Positions 53,330 through 63,251 of a stretch of 64,000 bases of DNA are shown one piece after another. Location of the stretch: the NCBI GenBank assembly GCA_031216915.1, contig CM062289.1, positions 442,379,587 through 442,443,586 of the forward strand, given 5' to 3'. The notes beneath the pieces are model-generated. The model had not been told where the DNA came from, searched no databases, and was given only the letters and a program-made list of their open reading frames with translations. Each line of letters starts with the position of its first letter. The first letter of the stretch is position 1. Source of the stretch: Pictodentalium vernedei. Taxonomy: Eukaryota > Mollusca > Scaphopoda > Dentaliida > Dentaliidae. Both the position numbers and the translations under genes were made by a program.

Positions 53330-53915
53330 GCTAGCCTGTGAATTATAGCAAATTATCTAAAAGATATTTCTCGATATCTACCGAGTCGATAGATATCGAG
53401 AAATATTCATCAGTAGCTTCGTAAATGACGCCACGTTACGTCGCATTACGTCGCCTTGAAGGAACGATCAGCTGATCATTGTTATTGTTTTGAAACGTAC
53501 CCATTTCTCGTCGAATTGAGCTGAATATCGTGCAGCAAAATGTCTCGTAGCATATAATAAAAAGAAAATGTACTCTATTTTAGTCAGTATCAGGAATTAT
53601 CTCATGAGTGTGGACATGAAAGTTTTTTTAATACTATTTTCAGGTCCACACGATGAATTTTTTCAGCAGCTTCCTAAATGACATTATGCTTTGGCGCATG
53701 ACGTCGCCTTGAGGGAATGGTCAACAGCTTCTTGTTATTGTCTTGAAACTGTTTGCAGTCGAATTGGGCTGAATATTGGGCAGTAAAATGTCACGTAGCA
53801 TATAATAAAAACAAAATCTACGCTGTTTTCGTTTAGCGCTCGTGAAAAATAAAACGTTCAGGTTCACACTCATGAAATAATTCCCGATATTCACTAAAAC
53901 AGTATAGATATCCTC
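53330..53915. mobile_element. Hairpin repeat family with internal tandem unit (copy 2)
   Basis: Same order of parts as 32395-32950: GTGAATTATAGCAAATTATC, hairpin ATATTTCTCGATATCTACCG, CAGTAGCTTCGTAAATGACG, ATAGCATATAATAAAAAGAA, then a second tandem half beginning CAGCAGCTTCCTAAATGACA, ending near AAAAATAAAACGTTCAGG. The internal duplicated unit is about 240 bp here. Confidence 0.75.
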
Positions 53916-55305
53916 AAAATACTGTGCACCCCACTGGGAGAGCTAAAGTTAATCCCAATTGCAACTTATCATCAACAAGCAGTAAGCATCCACCTAACCA
54001 AGACTAATACCGGAAGATTTAGAAACTGATATAACAGCGTTAGTAGCCAGGCTTAAAAGGGGCACTGGCATAAAGTACGTGACGGAAATAAGCTTTTTCC
54101 AGCTGTTGGTCCGATGACCGTTGATTTGATTCATACTGCCAAATTCCTAAACATATAAACACAACAAGCGTTCATCCAGAATAATCTTACAAGCCAAAAT
54201 AAAGTGTTGATTTTCCTACCACTTCATAGACCTAACGATTGACGAGTATCTGGCCAATACCAAACTGGTATAAACAAGCGCCATGTTGTTTAGTCCGGGT
54301 AAGGTTCTCATAGATTTCACAACACAGTATATAATTAACATTACAGTCAAACACAGAAAACTGGAAATGACAAGGTTGAACACACCAAACTTACACAACC
54401 ATCAACTAAATACCTTGAAGCGATATCAGGCCATAAAAAATAAATATCTGATTGTCATCAGAATCAGCCCCATGTTTTGGCCCCACTCAGATTCCTTTTA
54501 TTGGTTTCATGTACCCAAGGGCTCCAGAAGTTGAATCTGTTTGGTTATGAGTTGGCCATCACCTAGGTATCACTCCGCACATAAGAGAGCTATATGGACA
54601 ATTGGACTATCATTAATTGCTATTTCATAATGATATTTCCGCATTAACTGTTAAAGGCATGGATATTTTCATACATCTTTGCTATACTCTGACCATCTGC
54701 ATCCTTTGGTTTTGTAGTTGTTTCTCTGTAAGTTTTGGCTGCCTACATAGGCAGCCAAGACTTGCCTAGAAACAACTACCAAGGTACTTAGAATGTAACT
54801 TTCCAGTTTACCCACAGACTACATGTTGGGGTATCTCTTCAGTTACAGCAAAATTGATCAAAATCGAAATTAGCCTTTTAAGGGTTAAGACATTATGTTA
54901 GTTTAATGTAGTCATAAATGTATACAGGGAAATACTCTTCTTGGTCACCCCTTAATTCCTTGAAAACAAATAAAAAAAAAAAATCCACCCCTTTTCCCCA
55001 GTTTCCCCAAAAATCTGATGATAATTAGGTATTTATTTTTATTGCCTCTGGACTTTTCATGCTTGTATAGTTTCGGTTACCATTTTTCGCCATTGGTATG
55101 TTTCGACCTCAATACACTTTGGCCCCGGACGTCGTGGCTCATCTCACAAGACATAACCTACGAAATTACAAACGATCGTTGCAGTATGATAGCTTATTAC
55201 TACTCATTGGAATGAGCACGACGAGCTGTTCGACGAAGAGTCATATGCCAAAAGTCGGAAGAAATAAAATGAATCAATAAAACACGCTGAATGAATGATA
55301 ATTTT
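53916..55305. other. Non-coding; small palindrome
   Basis: Contains a palindrome at about 54724-54766 (TTTTGGCTGCCTACATAGGC and complement) related to 1031-1116, and a relic of the TTAA MITE core near 55200-55245 (CATTGGAATGAGCACGACGA). No exon is recognised. Confidence 0.5.
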
Positions 55306-55309
55306 CGTG

Positions 55310-55442
55310 CACTCTGAAATCAGTTGGGTTGAAAACTAACCCAAATCAACTGAACTGAGTGAATATGAACCCAATTGGGTTCAAATTCACTCAACCCAAT
55401 TGATTTGGAACAATTTATAACCCAACTGATTTTAGAGTGTGT
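55310..55442. mobile_element. Foldback MITE with CACTCTGAAATCAG ends
   Basis: Left CACTCTGAAATCAGTTGGGT and right ACCCAACTGATTTTAGAGTG are inverted repeats. Inner arms (AACCCAATTGGGTT centre) also pair. CACT tips recall CACTA/Chapaev-type ends, but a target duplication cannot be fixed, so the superfamily is open. Confidence 0.7.
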
Positions 55443-55698
55443 GGATCACACAGGGAGAATTTTTTGCACTCTTGGGGTTACAGTTTAACAGCTTCTCGTT
55501 TTACCAGTATCTCCGGGAGAATATTCAGAACCACCCTGTATAGTTATAGGAACTAACATGTGGCACTGTGTGTACGATTTGAATTGGATAGAGACATGAA
55601 CGGGGCGAATGGGTGACATGAACGCAATGAAAAAAATGGATGGATGTAAGGTTGGTCTGGGTCAAAGGCTTTCCAGGTCTGTTGACTTTATTCCGAAA

Positions 55699-56427
55699 CA
55701 GGGGTGGCGCCAGGGATTTCTCGACAGGGGGGGCTGACCTCTCCTACAGGCGGGGGGGGGGGGGGGGGGGGGCTATAACATTTGACCTCCCAAACGAAGG
55801 AAAATGAGTGAAAATTGGTAAATTGGAGAAGCAAAATAGAAGCAAATTGAGTATGTTTGTTGATTATTTAACCCTTCACCTACATGTAACCTGAAAAGCA
55901 GACGACACTTGCAAAAATAATTCTTGAATAACTAAGTTTTTTCATTTTTTGTCTCAAAAACATAGGTTATGACCCCTCGTTGGAACGAGCTCGTTCCAAC
56001 GAGGGGTCATAACCTATGTTTTTGAGACAAAAAATGAAAAAAATAATGAAAATTAATTGGCGATTTTTGAGAATAGCGCTGGCCGGTTTTGGCCGTTACC
56101 TTAGGTAAAGGGTTAAAGTAAACATATTATAATAAGGTCGGGAAATATTTCATCTATAAAGCCAGTTTGACGAACGACATTAAGGAATTTCGTGAGAATC
56201 ACTATTCTCTATCAAAGTTCCAGTGCTGCACGGGTTCGAGACTGACAAGACGAGATATCTACATTCGATTGTCGGAAATTTCTCGTGAAGTCGGGTTTAC
56301 GAGACTCTCCGACGGACTGACTAAAAATGTCCGACGGGGGGGGGGGGGGGGGGCTGGACCTCTCCGACGGGGGGGGGGGGGGGGGGCTCTAGCCCGCCCT
56401 GCCCCACCCCCATTGGCGCCACCACTG
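55699..56427. mobile_element. hAT element (family b) with a nested MITE
   Basis: Ends CAGGGGTGGCGCCAGGG and CCATTGGCGCCACCACTG are inverted repeats. The exact 8-bp target-site duplication TTCCGAAA lies at 55691-55698 and 56428-56435. It carries G-runs at 55750-55772, 56336-56353 and 56371-56386, which produce spurious poly-Pro frames on the minus strand. A form-B TTAA MITE (55868-56116) is inserted inside. Confidence 0.9.
55868..56116. mobile_element. TTAA-flanked hairpin MITE, form B, nested in hAT
   Basis: TTAA is at 55868-55871 and 56113-56116. The central palindrome is among the most perfect in the window (TTTTTGTCTCAAAAACATAG ... complement, CGTTGG matched by CCAACG, no loop beyond GAGCTC). 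Third level of nesting: coding frame, then hAT, then MITE. Confidence 0.93.
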
Positions 56428-57030
56428 TTCCGAAAGGAACTAGAATTAACAATAGTAGGAATATCAGAAGCACTTTGTTGAACTCCAGGAGGTTTGCTAA
56501 TTGTAGCGGAGGGAACAATCCTTGCTTTCTGTGATTTCGCCTGCTTATTCTTAATTTTCCTACATGCTCTACTTTCAGCTCTCTCGATTCTTTTCCCGTC
56601 CTCGGAATCTGCAGCCAAATCGTTTGTAACGTATTGTCGCACCGTTTCCCATCCTCCATCTGAAGAGTCCACCAGCTTGACATGTTTGTTACGCTTCTCC
56701 GTAGTAGAGATAGTACTGTCCAACAATTCAGAAGCATAATCTCCTTTTTCATGAGCCAAAGCCCACTTTACCTGCGTGAGTGTGTTAATAATGTCTGAGA
56801 TAAGTTTGTATTGGATTTTGTTTCCCTCTCTCTCCCGCTGGTATTCACTCTCAACTTTAAGTCTTTTTACGTCACTTGCCGTAGCATGAAATTCTTGCTT
56901 GAGGACTGAAATTTTCCTCTCAAAAGAATCTTCTAAATCTATTTTGGTGTGATCAAAGGGTTCAAGAAGAGCGTCCAATTTATCGATAATACTATTTGCA
57001 TTTGCCATTAGCCCAAGATATGCTTTGTGG

Positions 57031-57673
57031 CAGTGCTCAAAATAACTATTTTTCTTTGCGTAGCAAAATGCTACACATTTCCAAAAAATGAATAGCATTT
57101 TGTAAAAATTACATAGGTATTTAGTATTTTTGTATACTAGAGTTATGTTATGCTGTTTTGTATTGAATTTTTCTAAGTAGATAGAATAGTTTCCATCTAT
57201 TTCTGGGCATTTCCAAAAGATCTGCAACACATGAAACATTTACTATGTTTTTTTTTAACTGAACTGCCTTTAAGGGTTGCATGGACTTGGATATTTTCAA
57301 ATGGCATCTTGGTTGTTTAATAGAGTTCTCAAAATGGAAGTTGGAATTTTTAATTTGATGGGCTTGAAGTTATTTTTAATGGACATTTTATGCAAAATGT
57401 TGTAAAAACAGGAAGAATTTAAACAAAAAGAATTCATCTTACATATGAAGTTGCTAATGATGCTTGATGGAGAGTAAAGCATCAGTGAACTAGTTTTCAA
57501 ATTTGTTTGCAAATTTTCATTTACATTTTGCAATACAAGATAATCAACTGCAGCCTAATAGGCTGCAGTTGATTATCTTGTATCGCAAAATGCTATACAT
57601 AATTGAACATTGTGTAGCTTTTTGCAAGTTTTGCATACAAAAAGCATCGCGACACCGCTTATTTTGAGCCCTG
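57031..57673. mobile_element. Non-autonomous hAT element (family a, copy 2)
   Basis: Ends CAGTGCTCAAAATAA and TTATTTTGAGCCCTG. Flanks CTTTGTGG (57023-57030) and CTTTGTGA (57674-57681) match at 7 of 8. It aligns with 12719-13392 through most of its length, with small deletions, and keeps the ATCAACTGCAGCC hairpin at about 57538-57592. Confidence 0.92.
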
Positions 57674-58028
57674 CTTTGTGAGAAGAAAATATTTGCAAAA
57701 TAGAAAACACTTGAGGAGAATTAAAGATGGCCGAGCAGAACTCGTCGTGTCGCCCCAAGATGAAATCACATTCGCCACACCACATTATATACACGTGAAT
57801 TACCTCCCCTGAACTTTCCAATTATCCCCCCTGATACTCCACGAATTATCAAATGCGGCAAACCCCACATGGAGAAAATAATTCCTTTCTATTTCGTGCC
57901 TCAACCGAAAGAAACGATATTATCCACTGTTGTGGTCCGTCGCGTCTTGGGGTCCCCGAGAGGATTGTAATGAAACTACACTTCGGTTCTTTTGTGGGAC
58001 AGAACATTCGATATTTTACACTGCAGCG

Positions 58029-58357
58029 TAGGGGAGCGCGGTGGCTCACTAGTTACGGCATTGGAATTCAAACTGAAAAGTGAACGCTTCGATCCCCGCC
58101 AGGAGCAAATGTGTTGTGTCCTTGGGCAAGGCACTTAGTCGCAACAGTGGCGCTGTGTACAACCAAGTATTGTACGTCGTTGGTACACTTGCATTCAACC
58201 AATGCTAACCCTGCCTGTACAGAGTTGGTACGTTGGGGAGTCGAACATTACTAGGTTACTGTGTACTCCGGCTTCCGCCACCCGTAAAACTGTCCGGCAC
58301 GAGGTGAACATGTCTGTAGAAAGTATCATTAAACCCCAATAAATAAGTAAGTAAGTA
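58029..58357 (+). mobile_element. tRNA-headed SINE, full length
   Basis: Head AGGGGAGCGCGGTGGCTCAC (A box) and CGCTTCGATCCCCGCC (B box), body with TGTGTCCTTGGGCAAGGCAC, tail AATAAGTAAGTAAGTA. Target-site duplication ACTGCAGCG lies at 58020-58028 and 58358-58366. The body has a deletion where other copies carry the GTGGGG segment. Confidence 0.92.
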
Positions 58358-58577
58358 CTGCAGCGCTGCGTTCGACTGGATTCTGTAACCGTGATCTTGG
58401 ATTTTCTTTACTTTATCGGTGATTGAGATCACTAATATCACATGTGGCTAATCACAACAGCAAACCAAGCATAATGTTAATCCTTACACAGTTTGTATTT
58501 TTCCATTTCTGGTCATTTAGAGTCATATTCATCATCCAAGGCTATTTCATGACTGCAACATATGCATGGAATCAAGT

Positions 58578-58858
58578 TTAACCCTTTACCCAACGTAACG
58601 GTCAAATCGACCAGCGCTATTCACAAAAATCGCGAATTAATTTTCATTATGTTTTGTCTCAAAAACATAGGTTATGACCCCTCTTTAGAACGAGCTCGTA
58701 AAGACATAGGTTATGACCCCTCTTTGGAACGAGCTCGTCGAGCTCGTTCCAATAAGGGGTCATAACCTATGTTTATGAGACAAAAAATGAAAAAAATTAG
58801 TTATTCAAGAATTTTGTTTGCAAGTGTCGCCTGCATTTCATGTTAGGTAAAGAGTTAA
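58578..58858. mobile_element. TTAA-flanked hairpin MITE, form B, reversed, with internal duplication
   Basis: TTAA is at 58578-58581 and 58855-58858. It lies in the opposite orientation to most form-B copies (the CCAACGTAACGGTCAAATCG arm comes first). The left half-core is duplicated in tandem (GACATAGGTTATGACCCCTC occurs twice, at about 58663 and 58703). Core arms CTTTGG and CCAATA do not fully match. Confidence 0.9.
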
Positions 58859-58869
58859 CCGATCGCTTA

Positions 58870-59820
58870 TTCCTATGCTGCCAAACTGAGAGGACTAGGT
58901 ACCCCAGGCGTTAGGTTTCCGGGTCCAATTTTACCAGTAAAATTAAGTTGTTTGGTACAGTAGACAGGCACTACACCACTTCCCTGGGTTCCCACTGGGC
59001 TCCGAATATTTATGTTGAAGTAAAAAACTTCAATGCTGCAATTTTTTCTCTCTATGCAACCAAGAAATCAACCAATTCAATCTTGTTTGACAGAGCCCAA
59101 TGAACAGTATCAAACAAGACTGAATTGGTTAAAATCCCAGTTACATTGTTGTAAGAAATACTACTTGAATTTCGTCATTTTTGGCATCAGTGTGCACAGT
59201 AGCAATCGAAAGGTATTGGGTGGATCCTGAAATTGGGGAAAATAGGGTCCCCGGACCCAAGAGGCAGACTATTTTTGACTATTTTTAGCTCCTGGGGTTC
59301 CCATCGGTCAGAAAAAAATCGGGCATCAATCAAGTTCTTATGACCCAATTAAACCACGTGCCAAATTTGGTTCAAATCAGCCAATCGGCTCTCGAAATAG
59401 AAATTTGTGGTGGAGCCCAAAATAGGCATGATCCCACAGGGAACCGAAATATTCACCTACAAATTTTCCTTGAGCAAACTATAATCTTCACCACCAAAGG
59501 AAGTTCTATAACAAATATAAAAGCATTCTCTTTACTGGTTCATGAGAATGAATAAGATTTTTAAAGATTTTTCGGGATGGGGTTAATGCCTTAATAGTCT
59601 AAAAATCTTTCGGAGCCCGAAGATGACAGCAGCTTCATTTGAACAAAGTAGAAAGGGTAAACTTCAAAGATGGTGTGTGCCATATGTGTTTGAAACTGAT
59701 CCAATGGTTTTAAAGAAGATGACAAGTTTCAAAAGTTAACGGTCGACGCACGGCGGATGATGGACACGTGATAGCAATGCCCCCTACTGACTTTCAGTCA
59801 GGTGAGCTAAAAACAGTATC
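58870..59820. repeat. Repeat related to the 60.7-62.0 kb array, single-copy form
   Basis: Contains TGGGTTCCCACTGGGCTCCG, a hairpin at about 59079-59130 (CAATCTTGTTTGA / TCAAACAAGACTGAATTGG) and an end with GGTCGACGCACGGCGGATGA followed by CAGTCAGGTGAGCTAAAAAC. This tail matches the GGACGAC...GGTGAGCTAATAAA end of the array at 61.9 kb. No coding frame. Confidence 0.6.
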
Positions 59821-60233
59821 TCCTAATCGGCCTGGACTGTACAATAAACTTAAATTAAAAAAAAAATTCCGCCGCATTTTAATTTTTCGGAATGTTGAGG
59901 CTCAAAGTGATGGTGCAAGTAAAAGGTAAAGAAAAAGGCATACAACTGAAACGCTGGTATCGGGAGGGTGGGGGTGGGGATGGACATTTTAATTCCAAAA
60001 AGGAGAAAAACAATTTCAAATGACCATAAAACGGTGTGTGAAGTTTTATAATTTTGTAATTTACACGGACGGAGTTACTGAAATCAACATATAAGCGTTC
60101 TTAATGAAATATAATATAAATCGCCAAAATGTTGAAGTAACGTAAGAACGCCAAAAATGTCTATAAACCGAAAAACTAAGAAACGACTATATTCTAATTT
60201 CATGAGCTCCATAACATTATAAATTATTGTGAT

Positions 60234-60360
60234 GACTTGACAGTAACATGATCTGAGGTTTGCGGCTCGGAGCATATGTTCAACCGAGACGCGAAGCGTC
60301 GAGGTTGAACATACGCTCCGAGCCGCATACCTCAGACCATGTTACCGTCAACTCATCATA
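60234..60360. repeat. Long palindrome, ~60 bp arms
   Basis: GATCTGAGGTTTGCGGCTCG ... GAGACGC-GAA-GCGTC ... CGAGCCGCATACCTCAGACC. Near-perfect arms around a GAA loop, with flanks ATTATTGTGATGACTTGACA and its complement extending further. Related sequence with the centre partly lost lies at 62290-62450. Confidence 0.85.
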
Positions 60361-60444
60361 ATAATGTATATGTTCCAATAAGACACTACCCATAGCCTAA
60401 AACCTACATCGTGTATACACGGGGGCTTATTTAATAAACTTGTG

Positions 60445-60500
60445 ATCGTTAAAAGTTGCCTTGTTCAAGGCAACTTTTAACTATCACAGGTTTAGTAAAC
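60445..60500. repeat. Hairpin AAAGTTGCCTTG/CAAGGCAACTTT
   Basis: GATCGTTAAAAGTTGCCTTG TT CAAGGCAACTTTTAACTATC is a palindrome with arms of about 20 bp, flanked by AATAAACTTGTG and CACAGGTTTAGTA, which also pair. Confidence 0.75.
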
Positions 60501-60664
60501 AAGAGGCCCCAGGGGGCCTTAATAAGGGATTCAAACAAAGTGGTTCAAAGAAGTATTTGGGGTCACATTCAGTTAGAAATGGTTTATCAACACCACAAAG
60601 AATAAAGTCATGAGAGACAAATTTTATGGAACTAGGGACATGGCTTGAACAAACTTGAATCTCT

Positions 60665-61735
60665 CCCCTCCCCCCCCCCCCCCCTAAGGATGCTGCATAC
60701 GAAATATCAAAAGCATTCATCTGTGGGATCTGAAGAAGAAGATTTTTAAAGAAAATTCCTTATTTTGAACTAAGTTAGCATTCGGGCTCCCATAGTGAGC
60801 CCAAATATGAACCCAGGGACTTGGCTTTAACAAACTTGAATCTCCCTCCCACCCCCTAAGGATGCTATACACCACATATCAAAACATTCCGACTGCTGGA
60901 TCGGAAGATTTTTTAAGAAAATTCCTCATTTCAAACTAAGTTACAATTCCAGCTCCCACAGTGAGCCCAAATATGGACCTAGGGATATGGCTTGAACAAA
61001 TTTGAATCTCACTCCCCTAAGGACGCTGCATACCAAATATCAAAACATTCCGACTGCTGGATCTGAAGAAGAAGATTTTTAAAGACAATTCCTCATTTTG
61101 AACTAAGTTATCATTCGGGCTTCCACAGTGAGCCCAAATATGGACCTAGGGACATGGTTTGAACAAACTTGAATCTCACCCACCTAAGGATGCTGCATAC
61201 CCAATATCAAAACATTCCGATTGCTAGATCTGAAGAAGATTTTTAAAGAAAATTCCTCATTTTGAACTAAGTTATAATTCGGGCTACCACAGTGAGCCCA
61301 AATATAAACACAGGGACTTGGCTTGAACAAACTTGAATCTCACTCCCCTAAGCATGCTGCATGCCCAATATTAAAAGATTCTGCCTGCTGAATTTTGAAA
61401 AGAAGATTTTTAAAGAAATTTGCCTGAAATGCACTAAGTTCAAATTTGGGTTCCTATACTGAGCCCAAATATAAACCCAGGGGGCCGATTTGAACACACT
61501 TGAATCAGATCCACCCCATAATGTTGCATACCAAATATCAAAAGATTCTGCCTGCTAAATCTGGAGAAGAAGATTTTTAAAGAAATTTGCCTGTAATGCA
61601 CTAAGTTCGAATTCGGGCTTCTATACTGAGCCCAAATGTGAATCCAGGGAGCCGATTTGAACAAACTTGTATACCAAATATCAAATGATTCTGCCCACTG
61701 GTTCTGGAGAAGAAGATTTTTAAAATAATTTTTCT
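60665..61735. repeat. Tandem array, ~167-bp unit, ~7 copies
   Basis: Units repeat GAAGAAGATTTTTAAAGAAA, TCATTTTGAACTAAGTT, AGTGAGCCCAAATATGGAC, GGCTTGAACAAACTTGAATC and AAGGATGCTGCATACCAAAT. The GAAGATTTTTAA-type anchor recurs near 60730, 60900, 61065, 61230, 61395, 61565 and 61705. Divergence between units is substantial. A C-run lies in the first unit (60665-60684). Confidence 0.9.
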
Positions 61736-61980
61736 ATAATTCATATGGTGCTATCAGAGTTATGCCACATACAGAGCCCGCAAGGGACGTGGCCATTTCA
61801 TTTGAACAAACCTGAATTGTCATATAGTAATGAACATTTACATGAAGTTTCGTGAAAATCGGACCAGTGGTTTCAGAGGAGAAGTCGTTTGAAAAATGTT
61901 CACGACGACGACGACGGACGACGACGACGGACGACGGACGGCAAGTGATAAGTTGAGCTCCCTTCGGTGAGCTAATAAAC
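61736..61980. repeat. End segment with (ACG)n and GGTGAGCTAA tail
   Basis: After the array, TCCATGAAGTTTCGTGAAAATC-like text leads to (ACG)n at about 61901-61940 and ends AGCTCCCTTCGGTGAGCTAA. The same ending occurs at 59.8 kb, suggesting a mobile element end shared by both blocks. Confidence 0.65.
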
Positions 61981-63240
61981 CTCACGTGTATCCACGACGG
62001 CACTTGATAAATAATCAATAAACCACATTAACTCACTCTATCTCAGTTCAAATTGTAAATCGGTTTGTAATTTAAACAACACCTCTCCCGGAACACCGTC
62101 TGCTGCACGAGTGAAAAATCCAGAAAAATGAAGCGGCTTGCTAGTCACTCCGTTGGTGAAACAATTATGAAACGGGCGACGTCATTTCAAATATCTCGCG
62201 TATTGACGTCAGACGGTAACATTTGTCACCTGAGCCGTAAACATAGAATATACTAAGCGAGCTCTCGACTAATCAGAGGGCGAGGATTTTAGTCTTATTG
62301 GAACATTATAAGTTATTGTGATGAATTGACGACAGCCTAGTCTTAGGTTTGTGGCTCGGAGCTTTTGTTCAACAAAGACGCGAATCTCACAGTCTGGGTG
62401 TGACAGTGTTACCCCATCAATTCATTACAATAACGCATATGTTCCAATAAGACCCAACCCATAGGCCAAAACATACGTCGTGAAATGAACAAGACATACA
62501 GAGAACGACACGCGCTTATGAATGGGTTAATCGATATGGCACGAGTGCCAGCGAGGAAGGATAAAACGAGAGGCCGCAGGTCTCGAGTTTTATCCTTCCG
62601 CGATGGCACAAGTTACCAGCTACATGTACAAGTCAGTTCAGCTTCGTTGAATGACTTAAAATATAAACCGTGTCTTGGATGAGACCCAAAATCAGGTCTT
62701 CAAAAGACACATGGGGCCTGGGCCAGGGAGAGTCTCGAGGTCCATGGCTGGATGAGTACGATAGCGAGTTACTATAGTTTCTTTAAAACTCGTCGAAAAA
62801 TCTACGCCTACCCCAGGGAAGGCGTTGACCTCGGAACAACGAGACTCGGGAATTGCGGGTACAGGTTCAAAACAGTCCCCGGAAAAATAAAAGCCATCAA
62901 ACATACAGATCCGAGAATATGGAATTTGGTAGCCCTGTCATCATGCGCTTTGGAACACAAACCTACCATACAAAGTATAAGAAATCGATATAAAATAAAA
63001 TCATTTTTAAACTTGCATATGTTTGTGGTCATGCGAGTTGAAACCTTACAGGCCCTGAAAACATTTAGTACACCCGACCAAGATTTAGGCTCTCTTTCAG
63101 TTTAAGTCTCTCCAAATGATATATTTGACATACCATCTGAGAGGGCCGCGTACAAGCATCGATTGAAATTTTGACGCAACGAATATTGTTTCGAACTTTA
63201 GGTCAACTGTTGTGTATTTCTGGGTTGCAAATTCTTCTCT
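61981..63240. other. Non-coding; palindrome relatives and an unexplained 117-codon frame
   Basis: At 62290-62450 lies a diverged copy of the 60.2-kb palindrome family (TTTGTGGCTCGGAGCTTTTG, CATATGTTCCAATAAGACCC). At about 62547-62603 is a hairpin (GGAAGGATAAAACGAGAG and complement). A 117-codon plus-strand frame (62752-63105) has no recognisable motif and no splice support. Confidence 0.45.
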
Positions 63241-63251
63241 ATGTAAGCAGT

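Larger units (their letters stand above)
55525..57785 (-). pseudogene. Coiled-coil protein gene broken by two hAT elements
   Basis: The minus strand reads in three blocks: 57785-57674 ('MWCGECDFILGRHDEFC', a C-x2-C-x(n)-H-x3-C cluster), 57022-56428 (charged helical region with 'SSDGGWETVRQYVTNDLA', 'KRIERAESRACRKIKNKQA') and 55690-55525. hAT elements at 57031-57673 and 55699-56427 interrupt it. Removing each hAT with one target-site copy gives a single open frame of about 290 codons; the join '...SHKAYLGLM' and the join after 'SSSFRN' are both in frame. An in-frame stop lies just upstream of the start region (about 57824), so the start may be the ATG at 57785 or an acceptor. The acidic/basic helical part resembles gag- or ORF1-like proteins of some retroelements, but I cannot assign the family. 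It could be a host exon or a retrotransposon remnant. Confidence 0.6.

Noticed and set aside
56321-56752. Minus-strand frame ending in two poly-Pro blocks
   Set aside because: The poly-Pro comes from G-runs of the inserted hAT element, and the upstream part is the wrong frame of the broken coiled-coil sequence.
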